Assembly: GCA_016987375.1 (NCBI GenBank)
Contig: PJRA01000401.1
Span: 1,173,222 to 1,222,732 of the forward strand
Source of the DNA: Brachionus koreanus
Lineage: Eukaryota; Rotifera; Eurotatoria; Ploima; Brachionidae
Reading direction: 5' to 3'
DNA length: 49,511 nucleotides
In this document: piece by piece, positions 11,272 through 19,671 of the stretch
Layout: every line of letters starts with the position of its first letter
Position numbering within the stretch: position 1 is the stretch's first letter
Notes under the pieces: model-generated
Told to the model about the DNA's origin: nothing
Databases searched by the model: none
The model's input: the letters and a program-made list of their open reading frames with translations, nothing else
Translations under genes and position numbers: made by a program

Positions 11272-11601
11272 TTTGTTTTTTTTTTCAATAACGAAAATTT
11301 GATTTTTTAATAATCAGTCAAATGATTGATTTTAAGAAATGTTTAATATTATATAAGAAATAAAGCAAGTGTGCTTGAACATTTTTTTGTCGTTACATAT
11401 TTTAAATAATTAAAGGTTTTGAATAACTGGTTATTTTAACCATAAAATTAAAGTCGGTATATCTATAATTAAAATTTAAATTCTTTAGTCAAAAATTAAA
11501 AATTAAAATTATCAATAAAGATAATTATAAATAAAGATACACACTAAAGAATGACAAGCAGACAAATTTTGAAGATCTAAAATAGAAAACTTGGTCTTTA
11601 A
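11272..11601. other. Upstream region of the GPCR gene
   Basis: AT-rich interval between the GPCR start codon (minus strand) and an inverted-repeat element. It presumably contains the GPCR promoter. No defined motif is assignable. Confidence 0.3.
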
Positions 11602-11960
11602 AGGGGTTCTGAAGTTAGTTTCAATTCGATCTTTTCAGTTCAGAAAAACTTGAATAACTTTTTTACTACAATAGATAATTTATTTCTGTAAAATGCTTAA
11701 TGTTCAAGCAACTTTTCCTAATCCGAAAATCTAAGTCTGCAAATCTCTGCAATGTAATTGCACAGTTGATTAGAATACTTTTTAATGGCGTGAAAAATGT
11801 AGAAAATTACAGAGTAGTTTTCAGACTTATTTTACTGCATTAAGCAAATTTGCTCAAAATTAAGCATTTTACAGAACTAAATTATCTATTGTAGTAAAAA
11901 AGTTATTCAAGTTTTTCTGAACTGAAAAGATCGAATTGAAACGAACCTTACAGCCCCGTC
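11602..11960. mobile_element. Long-armed inverted-repeat element (MITE) flanked by TTAA
   Basis: Arms of about 105 nt, 11603-11709 and 11850-11957, are inverted copies of each other at roughly 90% identity. Shared blocks include TTTCAATTCGATCTTTTCAG, TTCAGAAAAACTTGAATAAC and TACTACAATAGATAATTTA. The ends read GGGGTTCTGAAG and, inverted, GGGGCTGTAAGG. TTAA occurs on both sides (11598-11601 and 11961-11964), which is the target duplication of piggyBac-type elements; in AT-rich DNA that could be chance. There is no coding capacity in the ~140-nt centre. RNA from this locus would fold into a long hairpin. Confidence 0.75.
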
Positions 11961-12027
11961 TTAAAAACAAAATTCTAAAAAAAAATTCTAAAGCCTAAAT
12001 CTTTGTTAAGTTCGGTCTTTTCTTTAT

Positions 12028-12252
12028 TTAAAAATTTAAAAAAGAATTTGATTTAAATTGAAAAAAAAATTGAAGTCGTACGAACTTGGACTTGGCTTGA
12101 GAATTGTGACTTTTAAAAGCTCTATTAGTAATAGTAGTAAAAAAAGCTGTAGGGATAGAAATCACAAGCATTAACGCTAGTGGGCGTTCTGCCTTAACAG
12201 TGAGAGGCATCTTAATGCTCATCCATACAACTAAACGAATATGAATTAACAT
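12028..12252 (-). other. Unassigned coding-like segment with one hydrophobic stretch
   Basis: An open 74-codon stretch that is less AT-rich than its surroundings. It has a hydrophobic run (PLALMLVISIPTAFFTTI) flanked by polar sequence (KSHNSQAKSKFVRL). I do not recognise a family. There is no clear splice acceptor or promoter. It may be a decayed exon of a membrane protein or a transposon relic; chance cannot be excluded. Confidence 0.2.
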
Positions 12253-12371
12253 GAATTCTCCAAGACCATAAAGATTGATATGTTAATGGTAACCATTAAT
12301 TGTAATAATGGTAATCAGATACTTACTGATTTAGCAAATATTAATTCAAATATAATATTTAATTTTTGCAG

Positions 12372-12720
12372 ACCAAACTACCAAGTCAAAAAGACCTACA
12401 CTTGAGTCGAAAAGGCTTGAAATTTTGAAAAGTAAGTTGTTTTTTAAAAAAATAACATATCTTTATTGTTTTATTTAGAATGTGCAATAGCAAAAGCAAT
12501 ACCTTCTCTGGACTAGAACGAGCAAATTTGGAAAGAATGTGTAAAAATTGCTAATAGAAAATATTGGGATACAAAAATCAGGAAAAAAAATAATGTGTTG
12601 GATCAAAAATTTTCAAAAATATTAATGCATGGACGCGATTTACTTTTTTCTTGTGATGCATCATTTTCGAACGAGGGAATATGGTATTATGTTTTCAAAA
12701 TCATCATCAATAATCATCAT
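12372..12720 (+). pseudogene. Unrecognised spliced coding relic
   Basis: After an acceptor TTTTTGCAG the frame reads SKRPTLESKRLEILK to a GTAAGT donor at 12432. A 47-nt intron ends TTATTTAG, and the frame resumes at 12479 as KCAIAKAIPSLD. It then meets one stop (TAG at about 12513) and continues in the same frame as NEQIWKECVKIANRKYWDTK and onward to about 12700. Amino-acid composition and preserved splice sites look like real protein sequence. I cannot name the family. One in-frame stop and the absence of other exons suggest a pseudogene or captured fragment. Confidence 0.35.
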
Positions 12721-13442
12721 TTAAAATATCTGTATTTATACTATTTTTCAAAATTTATTGAGTGGGGCTTGTAAAATATATTTCTACATAAAAGTTGTTA
12801 AATTCACTAAGTTTGATTCATTTAATTTTTTTATTTTTTAAAAAAATAAAATCTAAACAAAAACTTGGAGCAGTATGATGCCAAATTTTTGCATAATTTT
12901 CATCGATGAATAAATTTATTTTTTTATGTTGAGTTAGATTTACGAAAAAAAAATTTTTTTTTGCAAATCAAAAAAAATATATTTTTAAAAACAAATTAAA
13001 CTCTGATTTAAATTTTTTTAAGATTTAATTAATTTTTGGTCATTTTTATTTTGAAAATTTTTAAACAATTCTTCTAATTATACTTATTTTAATTTTTATT
13101 TTAAATTAAAATAAAAAATAACATCTGTTTAAAAATTAGAAAGAAATATCGCATCATCATTTTATCTCAGAAAATAAATGATTCATGGACTGCTTTACTG
13201 GGTCTTTGATTCCATTTTATGAGTTTCTGTTTATTTTACACAATAAATATATATTGCTCGCTTTTATCTCATTTTTTTTTATTTTATTTTCTTTATAGAC
13301 AATTTTAAATTCGTTCTTTAACAGCAATAAAATGCTTATCTTTTAAGAAAATAAAATAAATTTATTATATTCAAATGAAAATTTTTTAATTTTTTAGTCG
13401 AAGCCAAGTTTATTTTATTTTGAAATTAATAACAATTCATTT
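12721..13442. other. AT-rich intergenic sequence upstream of the galactosyltransferase
   Basis: Dominated by A/T runs, with no coding character. It presumably includes the promoter of the galactosyltransferase transcript whose leader begins near 13440. Confidence 0.3.
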
Positions 13443-13663
13443 ATGACAGAAAAAGAAAATTTTAAGCAGCCAACAAAACAAAAATTTGATTTGTTTAACA
13501 AGGTACATAAGGTGAAATTACCTTTAAATATAGAACGAATACTTTTATGTTGCTGAATAATTTTTTATTTTAACGATTGAAGAAATTTTTAAAATTTTTT
13601 TTCTAGATAGAACAATTAAGTGGCCATATGAGCTTTAATTCATCACATGAGCAAACCAAATGA
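13443..13663 (+). CDS. Spliced 38-codon upstream ORF in the galactosyltransferase leader
   Basis: Exon 13443-13502 begins ATG ACA GAA and ends AAG at a good donor (GTACAT). After a 104-nt intron ending TTTCTAG, exon 13607-13663 continues in phase 0 and ends with TGA at 13661-13663. The predicted peptide is 38 residues, hydrophilic (starts MTEKENFKQPTKQKFD), without signal peptide or known domain. Its stop codon overlaps the ATG of the galactosyltransferase (ATGA). The downstream frame has an in-frame TGA at 13648, so the two cannot be one protein. It could be a regulatory upstream ORF, the first member of a dicistronic transcript, or a chance ORF in a spliced 5' leader. Confidence 0.4.
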
Positions 13664-14799
13664 ATCTTCAGCCAAAATATTTTTTTTTTATTTTAATTTT
13701 AGTCATTGTGCTGATTGTGTTTATGATTCAATCAGAAAATGGAATTGTTATCAAGACAAAAATATTCTCCATAGCAGATAGCTACCAAAATAGACAATTA
13801 GTTCAGTCAGAATTAGATCAGCCACAATCCGACCAGTCAACTGATCCGATTCGGTATACAAGCAAACCAGATTATTCAACTCCAAATAAGTCTGTTTATC
13901 CAACTGTTTTTTGTTTAATTAAAACTCATCCTAATAATATAAAATCAAACAAGTCTTTGAATACATACCGAGTTTGGGGCCAAAAGTGCGACAATTATCG
14001 CTTTGTTACTCTTCTACCAGAACATTTAAGGCCACAAAATCAATCAGAAACAGTTGAAGTTTTTAATAATTTTTACATGATTCAACCCAAAGGTTTGGCC
14101 AAGGAATCTCATGGCAATTTGACTCTCAAACTGTACTATTCAATGATTTATGTTTATCAAAAGTTGCCTTCATACGACTGGTATTACATCGTAGACGATG
14201 ATGCATATGTAAATGTGGCAAATTTGAAAAATTTTCTTAAAGATAAATCATCCAACGAATCAATTACATATGGCTATAATTTCAAAGTAATCGTGAAAGG
14301 TGGTTATCACTCAGGAGGACCTGGTTATGTGCTCAGCAATGCTGCTTTCACGACCATAACAAAAGCAATGATTGAAAAAATATCCAATTGTCCCAATACT
14401 GGCATTGATGATGTGGACATTAATGCTTGTGTAAGAAAATATAATGGAAAGTTGGGTAAGTCCATTGATGAAAAAGGACGCGAGAGATTTCTAGTTTTGA
14501 GCTTGATGGGCCATTTTTTGGGTGAATATCCCAACTGGTTGCACAGCTATGCGGAGAACCCTCTCAAAAAGGGTTTTGATTGCTGTGCCGATTCCATCAT
14601 CGCAGTTCACTACATGTCTCCCAGAGACGTATTTAGGCTCGATCTTGCAATTGAAATTCATAAAAATGCGCTCAATTTGTACCAAAAATTTCATATTCTT
14701 CAAAAACCAGTCACTTTTAAAAACATAATAAAAAATTATGTTCTTTTGGAAGATATTGAATATGATAGAAATAAATACAAAGAATTAATTGGTGATTGA
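13660..14799 (+). CDS. Core-1 beta-1,3-galactosyltransferase-like protein (C1GALT1, GT31)
   Basis: Type II Golgi glycosyltransferase expected to transfer galactose from UDP-Gal to GalNAc-Ser/Thr, making core 1 (T antigen) O-glycans. 379 residues, single coding exon. A signal anchor lies at residues 7-23, then a stem to about residue 78 and the catalytic domain. Motifs: W106 and C110 near the start (YRVWGQKC); DWYYIVDDDAYV with the metal-binding DxD at 179-181; GGYHSGGPGYVLS (214-226), the fold-conserved SGGxGYVLS; IDDVDINACV (249-258), equivalent to the acidic ED-x(3)-GxC element; and GFDCCADSIIAVHYMSP (305-321), with the CC pair and HY typical of C1GALT1. Length is close to that of animal homologues (about 360-390). 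The start is fixed by an in-frame stop at 13648. Regulation may involve the overlapping upstream ORF. Confidence 0.9.
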   Translation: MNLQPKYFFFILILVIVLIVFMIQSENGIVIKTKIFSIADSYQNRQLVQSELDQPQSDQSTDPIRYTSKPDYSTPNKSVYPTVFCLIKTHPNNIKSNKSLNTYRVWGQKCDNYRFVTLLPEHLRPQNQSETVEVFNNFYMIQPKGLAKESHGNLTLKLYYSMIYVYQKLPSYDWYYIVDDDAYVNVANLKNFLKDKSSNESITYGYNFKVIVKGGYHSGGPGYVLSNAAFTTITKAMIEKISNCPNTGIDDVDINACVRKYNGKLGKSIDEKGRERFLVLSLMGHFLGEYPNWLHSYAENPLKKGFDCCADSIIAVHYMSPRDVFRLDLAIEIHKNALNLYQKFHILQKPVTFKNIIKNYVLLEDIEYDRNKYKELIGD

Positions 14800-15036
14800 A
14801 AGCTTCATTATTTTCTAATTAAAAAAAATTTTTTTAACGTGGAAATTTATTAGTTAAAAATTTCAATTTGAAATAATTAAAAAACAATTATTTTGAATTT
14901 GAGTTATATAATAATTCAATTTTGGAAGCAGTATTTTTTTTGTTATGAAGTATGTTGCTATTTTTAATGAATAAATTTTGAAAAAATACTAAGTTGGAGG
15001 TCAATTTCAAATAATTTTCCCAAAAAATAAATTGTT

Positions 15037-15125
15037 AACACTCAAAGGCCGGATGGGTCTTTTGAACCCCTTTTCTTACTTCCTTTGTTCGTTCTATTTT
15101 AAATAAATTTAATCTTTTGTCTAAC
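15037..15125 (+). repeat. Left terminus of an AACACTCAA element (family A)
   Basis: AACACTCAAAGGCCGGATGG, then GTCTTTTGAACCCC and CTTACTTCCTTTGTTCG. It matches the left end of the complete element at 38093 (AACACTCAACGGCC...GTCTTTTGAACTC...ACTTCCTTTATTTG). I cannot find the opposite terminus nearby, so the copy is truncated, possibly by later insertions such as the MITE at 15182. Confidence 0.6.
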
Positions 15126-15181
15126 AGACAAAAGAAAACCTGAACTTTCTTTTTCAGTCATATTTTAAATCAATTAATAAG

Positions 15182-15360
15182 TTGTGCTGGGCACTATCAG
15201 TAATGGCCACTGCACCGCAAAACCTTGGTGTTGGCCGTTTTTATTGCGTTTTGTTTTGTTTTGATAAATAAAATTTAAAGATTTTAATAAGAAAAATTCG
15301 ATAGATAAATGAAATGAGTAATGGCTGTCCAGTGGCCGTCACTGACGGTATCCAACACTA
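15182..15360. mobile_element. hAT-like MITE, copy 1
   Basis: 179-bp non-coding element with inverted termini: left TGCTGGGCACTATCAGTAATG, right (inverted) TAGTGTTGGATACCGTCAGTG, each continuing into GGCCACTG. It matches the copy at 27150-27335 at both ends. TAGTGTTGG-type ends are typical of hAT elements. The left end is more diverged than the right, and a target duplication is not clean here (TTAATAAG against ATAATAAT). Confidence 0.7.
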
Positions 15361-15375
15361 ATAATAATTAATTCA

Positions 15376-15765
15376 GGTAAACCTGTAACAAGCTATGATA
15401 TTTATAATTTGAAAGCTAAAATTAATAACGAAAAAAAAAACTTATTTGAGCAGTTAAAACGTTAAGACAGCGACAATAAAGTTGTAATTTGTTTAGATGA
15501 TGAAAATCAATTGAAATGCTTGTTTATTCAAATTAAATTTCAAACAGATTGTTTCAAAATTTATGATACATTATTGGATATTGATGGAATATTTAAACTT
15601 AACATTGAAAACTATTTATTATGTTAGTACAAGAAAGAAATTGTCGCGGAAGGCGAGTTACAAACTGTCTAATCGAGAATGAGACAAAAAAATTAGAATT
15701 TTTTACAAAAAATTTGAAGAAAATAATAATGCTATGGTTGAAAAGGATCTGAAAAAAAAATTTTT
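15376..15765 (+). pseudogene. Decayed MULE/SWIM-type transposase fragment
   Basis: A broken frame reads GKPVTSYDIYNLKAKI, then after a stop KVVICLDDENQLKCLFIQIK, FKIYDTLLDIDGIFKLNIEN and YLLC, then shifts frame to LVQERNCRGRRVTNCLIENE and LEFFTKNLKK. This order matches the MULE-type transposase domain found in ZSWIM3/ZSWIM1-like proteins: vT-x-x-DI-x-N, L-x-x-(I/L)F-x-Q, LL-x-D-(G/A)-T-(Y/F)-K-x-N, and V-x-(D/E)-x-x-G-x-G-x-P-V-x-x-C-L-x-x-NE. The expected T of DGTFK is I here. Stops and a frameshift show it is dead. No SWIM finger or terminal repeats were found, so it is a domesticated-gene relic or transposon debris. Confidence 0.6.
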
Positions 15766-15891
15766 AATAAATAATTTGAAAAATAAGTAGATTAATTAAT
15801 AAATTTTTACAATAAAAATATTGCACTTTTTTCAAAAACATTTTCGCTCAATCTGTAAAAAAATTGAGTAATTTTCCCATTTTTTCTCATT

Positions 15892-16330
15892 TTAGTAAAT
15901 CAAATCAATAATCAATTCAAATTTTATAGGTGTTTTATTTTTTGTCCTGTTTTGAATAAGAAAAAAATATTTGAAGTAAAAAAGGTGCAGCAAAGTATGT
16001 TGCAACTTATGTTGCGTTTGGGATCTGCTAGGCTTCCAATATTTTGCTGCATTTCTCTGATAGGTTTTACTCAGTTTCAGCTTTATACATGCACCAACCA
16101 GATAGTGATCACTATATATGTCGGCACCTCTAAAGACTTTGGTGTCATTTAGGGAGGACCTCCATCTCTTATTGATCATTATATGATCAATTTGATTTAA
16201 AGTTTTTTTATCTGGTGATTTCCATGTAAATTTGTGTATATTTTTGTGCTGAAACATTGTTCCACCTATACAGAGGTTATTCGTCATGCACAAATCAACC
16301 AATCTTTCACCATTGTTATACCAAATTCGG
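15892..16330 (-). pseudogene. LINE endonuclease domain fragment
   Basis: The minus strand encodes GERLVDLCMTNNLCIGGT, then a phenylalanine-rich stretch, HKFTWKSPDKKTLNQIDHI, KRWRSSLNDTKVFRGADI and YSDHYLVGACIKLKL. This is the C-terminal half of an exonuclease-endonuclease-phosphatase domain, with the NQIDH and SDH active-site motifs, as found in RTE/craniofacial-development-protein-2-like retroelement proteins. The downstream frame decays into non-homologous sequence. The N-terminal half is missing. A dead fragment of a different clade from the CR1-like copies. Confidence 0.75.
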
Positions 16331-16394
16331 GAGAAATTAGAAGCATCATATAGTATAAAAAAAACAGGCTTGTGAAAAAAAAAAAAAATCTTGA

Positions 16395-16650
16395 ACGCTT
16401 AATAAGCTCACCTTTCTGCCTTCTTATTTGAATTTGGTTCATCTTGTTGAGCCTTTCAGCATAATTTAATTTTGTAGTACTATGTCTAACTTGAACATCT
16501 CATTTCATATTATGTTTTATAAATATTCCAAGATCCTTTGCACATACGATTTCATTAATTGTAGAGTATGTTTTTTATTTTATGATCAAACTTACACTTC
16601 GTTTTTCTCAGATTTAAGACCTTGCATCTTGACTGAGAATATTATAATTG
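16395..16650 (-). pseudogene. LINE reverse transcriptase C-terminal scrap with internal deletion
   Basis: The minus strand reads STINEIVCAKDLGIFIKHNM, matching the AKDLGV-i-x-x-x-LK block. After a stop it jumps directly to LNYAERLNKMNQIQIRRQKGE, which matches the nYeeRL-x-x-L-x-x-x-x-x-x-RRxRGDLI block that normally lies about 80 residues later. An internal deletion therefore joined the two parts. It adjoins, but belongs to a different element from, the endonuclease fragment at 15892. Confidence 0.55.
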
Positions 16651-16802
16651 AGAAAAAATTGTTTCATTCAAATATGTATTTATTTATAAATTTATAATTA
16701 AATTAATTTTTGTTTTAAAAAAATTTACAACCAAAAAAAAAACAAAAACTAAAATTAAATTTAAAATCCGGGTTTAATTAATAATGCACATTCCAATTAG
16801 GT

Positions 16803-18011
16803 TCATTTGTCTGACTTGTTTGTTCTAATTGACTTGCTACGATAACATTGGCTTGTGTTCCAACTTGGATTGCTTGTTCTTCCTTTGCTATGAATCAAAT
16901 TTTTGATCGCAATGCGATACGGCGGCGACGAAAGACCATAGAATATGAAATTAAAGGAATGGTTTGAATAGGCCAATATGTAGAGTATGTTAAACAAGAG
17001 TTTGTTCTCTGTTACTTTTTCTTTGCCCTTAATTGTGATCAAAACAACTGCAAGAGGTCCCACTAAGCAAATAAACAAGGCGTTTATGGACACCAATGTA
17101 TAAGTCAAATGCAGTGTCTTGTTAAATCGATTTGATTTGGTGTTTTGGCGAATAAAAGATTTTTTAAATCGTGTGCTCAGGCTTGTTTTTGGTTCTGCAT
17201 TTGCTTCTGTGTCTGTCGGAGTTGCTCCGTTTGCTCGCAGAAAGGCAAACGAGTTGCGTGACAATTTGCTCTCCATTCGTTTATTGGACATGAAAATAAC
17301 TCTAAGGATAAAAAAAGTACAAAGAAACATGACTATAAATGGCAAAATAGCATAGAATATCAGGTCCAGCCATTGAAAGTATGGGTTCATGAATTTGTCA
17401 TAGTTTGTGCCATAGAGAGAAGCGCAATAGCAAGCTGTTTTGTTTGTCACAAAGACTGTCGAGTTAAAGTAAAGAAAGTAGTTTTCATGATAGCCTAGAA
17501 AAAATAAAGTATGCATATTGATCAGTGCTGAAAGAAATCCCAATGAAATAATTATTTTGTGTGCTGTTTTTAGTGTGCAATAAAACTTGGCAAAGCCAAT
17601 AAAATTTGTGGCTATGGCTCGATCCACGCTTACTGATGCGATAATAAAGCTTGACAAGTGTGTTGACCAGTAAGTCAAAAATGTATGCATTCGACACATT
17701 ATTATCGACTGGTTGCGAATCACAAATTTAAAATAAGTGATTAGTATAATGTCACCTAGGCCGAAAAATAGCACAAGTATGTCCACATAGCACAGGACTC
17801 GCAGATAGATAAACGTTGAGTTTTTTTTCAGCGGTTTTTTATTGAAGACCAATGCTGATAGAGAATTTCCGAATAGACCGATTATCAGCAGCAGGACTGT
17901 TACATAGCTGGGAAATTTTGGATCAAGATAGTCCTCGTAAGTTTCCAATGGGTATGGAGAATGGATGTAAGACTTAATAAACTCATTTTGTGTAATTACC
18001 GTTTCTGTCAT
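16803..18011 (-). CDS. Orphan rhodopsin-class GPCR, intronless
   Basis: 402-residue seven-helix receptor with a short N-terminus. GN (48-49) marks TM1 and C106 is the TM3 disulfide cysteine. TM3 ends VDRAIAT (129-135), a DRA variant of DRY. ECL2 contains CYC near 194-196. The third intracellular loop is long, Ser/Arg-rich and includes SLSTRFKKSFIRQN. TM6 lacks the usual CWxP (it has CLVGP). TM7 is NHSFNFIFYGLSSPPYR, with NFIFY in place of NPxxY. Such variants occur in divergent peptide-receptor families that are expanded in rotifers and other lophotrochozoans (FMRFamide/myosuppressin-like). I cannot name a ligand. The single exon and complete frame suggest a functional, possibly retroposed or lineage-expanded receptor. 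Confidence 0.85.
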   Translation of the reverse strand: MTETVITQNEFIKSYIHSPYPLETYEDYLDPKFPSYVTVLLLIIGLFGNSLSALVFNKKPLKKNSTFIYLRVLCYVDILVLFFGLGDIILITYFKFVIRNQSIIMCRMHTFLTYWSTHLSSFIIASVSVDRAIATNFIGFAKFYCTLKTAHKIIISLGFLSALINMHTLFFLGYHENYFLYFNSTVFVTNKTACYCASLYGTNYDKFMNPYFQWLDLIFYAILPFIVMFLCTFFILRVIFMSNKRMESKLSRNSFAFLRANGATPTDTEANAEPKTSLSTRFKKSFIRQNTKSNRFNKTLHLTYTLVSINALFICLVGPLAVVLITIKGKEKVTENKLLFNILYILAYSNHSFNFIFYGLSSPPYRIAIKNLIHSKGRTSNPSWNTSQCYRSKSIRTNKSDK

Positions 18012-18820
18012 TTTTACTCTCTTATTTTCTCATTTTTTCATCTGTTGATACAAAAAATAGTTAGTCTAGATTTTTTTGAAAAATAATTAAGAATATTTAA
18101 TTAGTTTTTTTATTTTTTTATTCATTTCACAAGAAAGTTTTATCAGAAAAATATGAAAAATTACTTAATATTTGTTTCCTTTGCCTTCTTTTTTGTTTGA
18201 TTAATTATTGATTGCAATTATTTTTAATTAACAAAGAAATATGCCGAAAAAAAGATTTTTTTTTTCTATATTTGATAAAGTAATTTGATCTTAGGAATAA
18301 TGATCTGTTAATCAGATATATAAGAAAATATCAAAGTAAGCTTAAAATTGAATTTTTAATTAGAACTCAAGTATTTTTCAAATTTGTAATAAATTTATTT
18401 TTCGTTTTAAATAAATGATGAAAATAAGAATTACTTGGTTTTAACTCCTAATTTATCTTGAATTAAGCATGTTCTATCTTATATCAATTTTTGTTACTCA
18501 ATAATCATTCATTATCAGAGAGAAAGAAATATCAAATTCAAAGGATCAAATGACCACCGAGTAGAACAAAAAATTCAGACAAAAATTAAAAGTTTGTCAG
18601 AAATTTGTACTGCAAAGTTTTAATCACCTTAATATATTTAAAAAAATTCTGCAATTTACTTTTCAATAATTTCTAAATGATATTTATGATGTGAATTAAA
18701 TGAATTTTTTTAAAAAGTTAATTTCAGTTTGTTGAAATATTGCACATATAATATCATTTAATTAGCTGTATCGAGCTAGTGCTCTTTCAGAATAATTAAA
18801 ATAAATTTAAATTAAAAAAA
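18012..18820. other. Upstream intergenic region of the intronless GPCR
   Basis: AT-rich sequence with no recognised exon or repeat arm. It would contain the promoter of the receptor transcribed to the left. Confidence 0.3.
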
Positions 18821-19671
18821 GTTTTGTGAAATTTAGTACAAAATAAAAAAAAATAGAACAAAAACAAAAAAAAACTTTTAATTTTTTTTCGGCAAAATGT
18901 ATTTGACACATTAAAGCATAATCTGTTAATAAAATTAAGTAACTCGCATATAATAAAACAAGTTAAGTATAAAAAAAATTATAGCATAAAACAAGTCTAA
19001 CATAAGCCTTTTTTAAATTGAGTTTAAAACAAGAAAAGTTTTCAACTCTTAGCAAACTTTATCGATTGCTAATTGAATCTTCAAAAGCTCTCTTTTTTCT
19101 AAAAAACTTCTTTGTACGGCCAAAGCTCTCTAAAGAATTATTTGTTGAAGCAAAGTCGGAAACTGAATCGAAAATTTGCCAATTGTTTATTTAAGACATT
19201 GTTTTTTTTAAATAGTCACCAAATGATTTAAGATCAAGTACTTACTTTGTTCCATCGACTATATAAAGACTTTGGTCTTAATTGAAAGAAATTCAGATTC
19301 GCTTTTTATGCTTTCCAAAGATTTTTAATGCTTTAATAAAAAAATAATAATCTTAACTTTTTATTCATTGTGCGATGCTTAATTTCTTATGTTTTTTATT
19401 TTTTATTGCGTCAAAACCTCTCGTCCTTTTTTTTCTGAAGGTTTTTTCTTATTCTCAAAATGCAACATTGCGCAACATTCAAACTTGCATCAAAAGTTAA
19501 AGTATCCTAGCTATTTGCGATATATCCGAAAAATGCACTTATTTGTGTAAATTCAAATATTGCTAAATTTACCTAACTGCTCTTAATAGTGAAACTATGA
19601 ATGCTGCACCATGTTGCATATAAAGAATTTGCTTTTAAAAAAAAAAAGTTAAGGAATTTTTTTCACAAAAC
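18821..19671. mobile_element. GTTTTGTGAAATTT inverted-repeat element (family F), copy 1
   Basis: The left end GTTTTGTGAAATTTAGTACA matches the inverted right end of the element at 24513-25142. The right end, inverted, begins GTTTTGTGAAAAAAATTCC. Internal blocks are shared as well (GCTAAATTTAC, a TGCAACA-rich stretch, GTTAAGGAATTTTT against ATTAAGAATTTTT). A 40-codon open frame on the minus strand (about 19070-19199, reading FDSVSDFASTNNSLESFGRT) could be residual coding sequence, but I recognise no transposase. Confidence 0.5.

Noticed and set aside
14325..14728. Open frames on other frames and strand within the galactosyltransferase
   Set aside because: They are shadows of the real coding frame, which has all family motifs.
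17119..17697. Open frames opposite and offset within the intronless GPCR
   Set aside because: Shadows of the receptor frame, without domain features.
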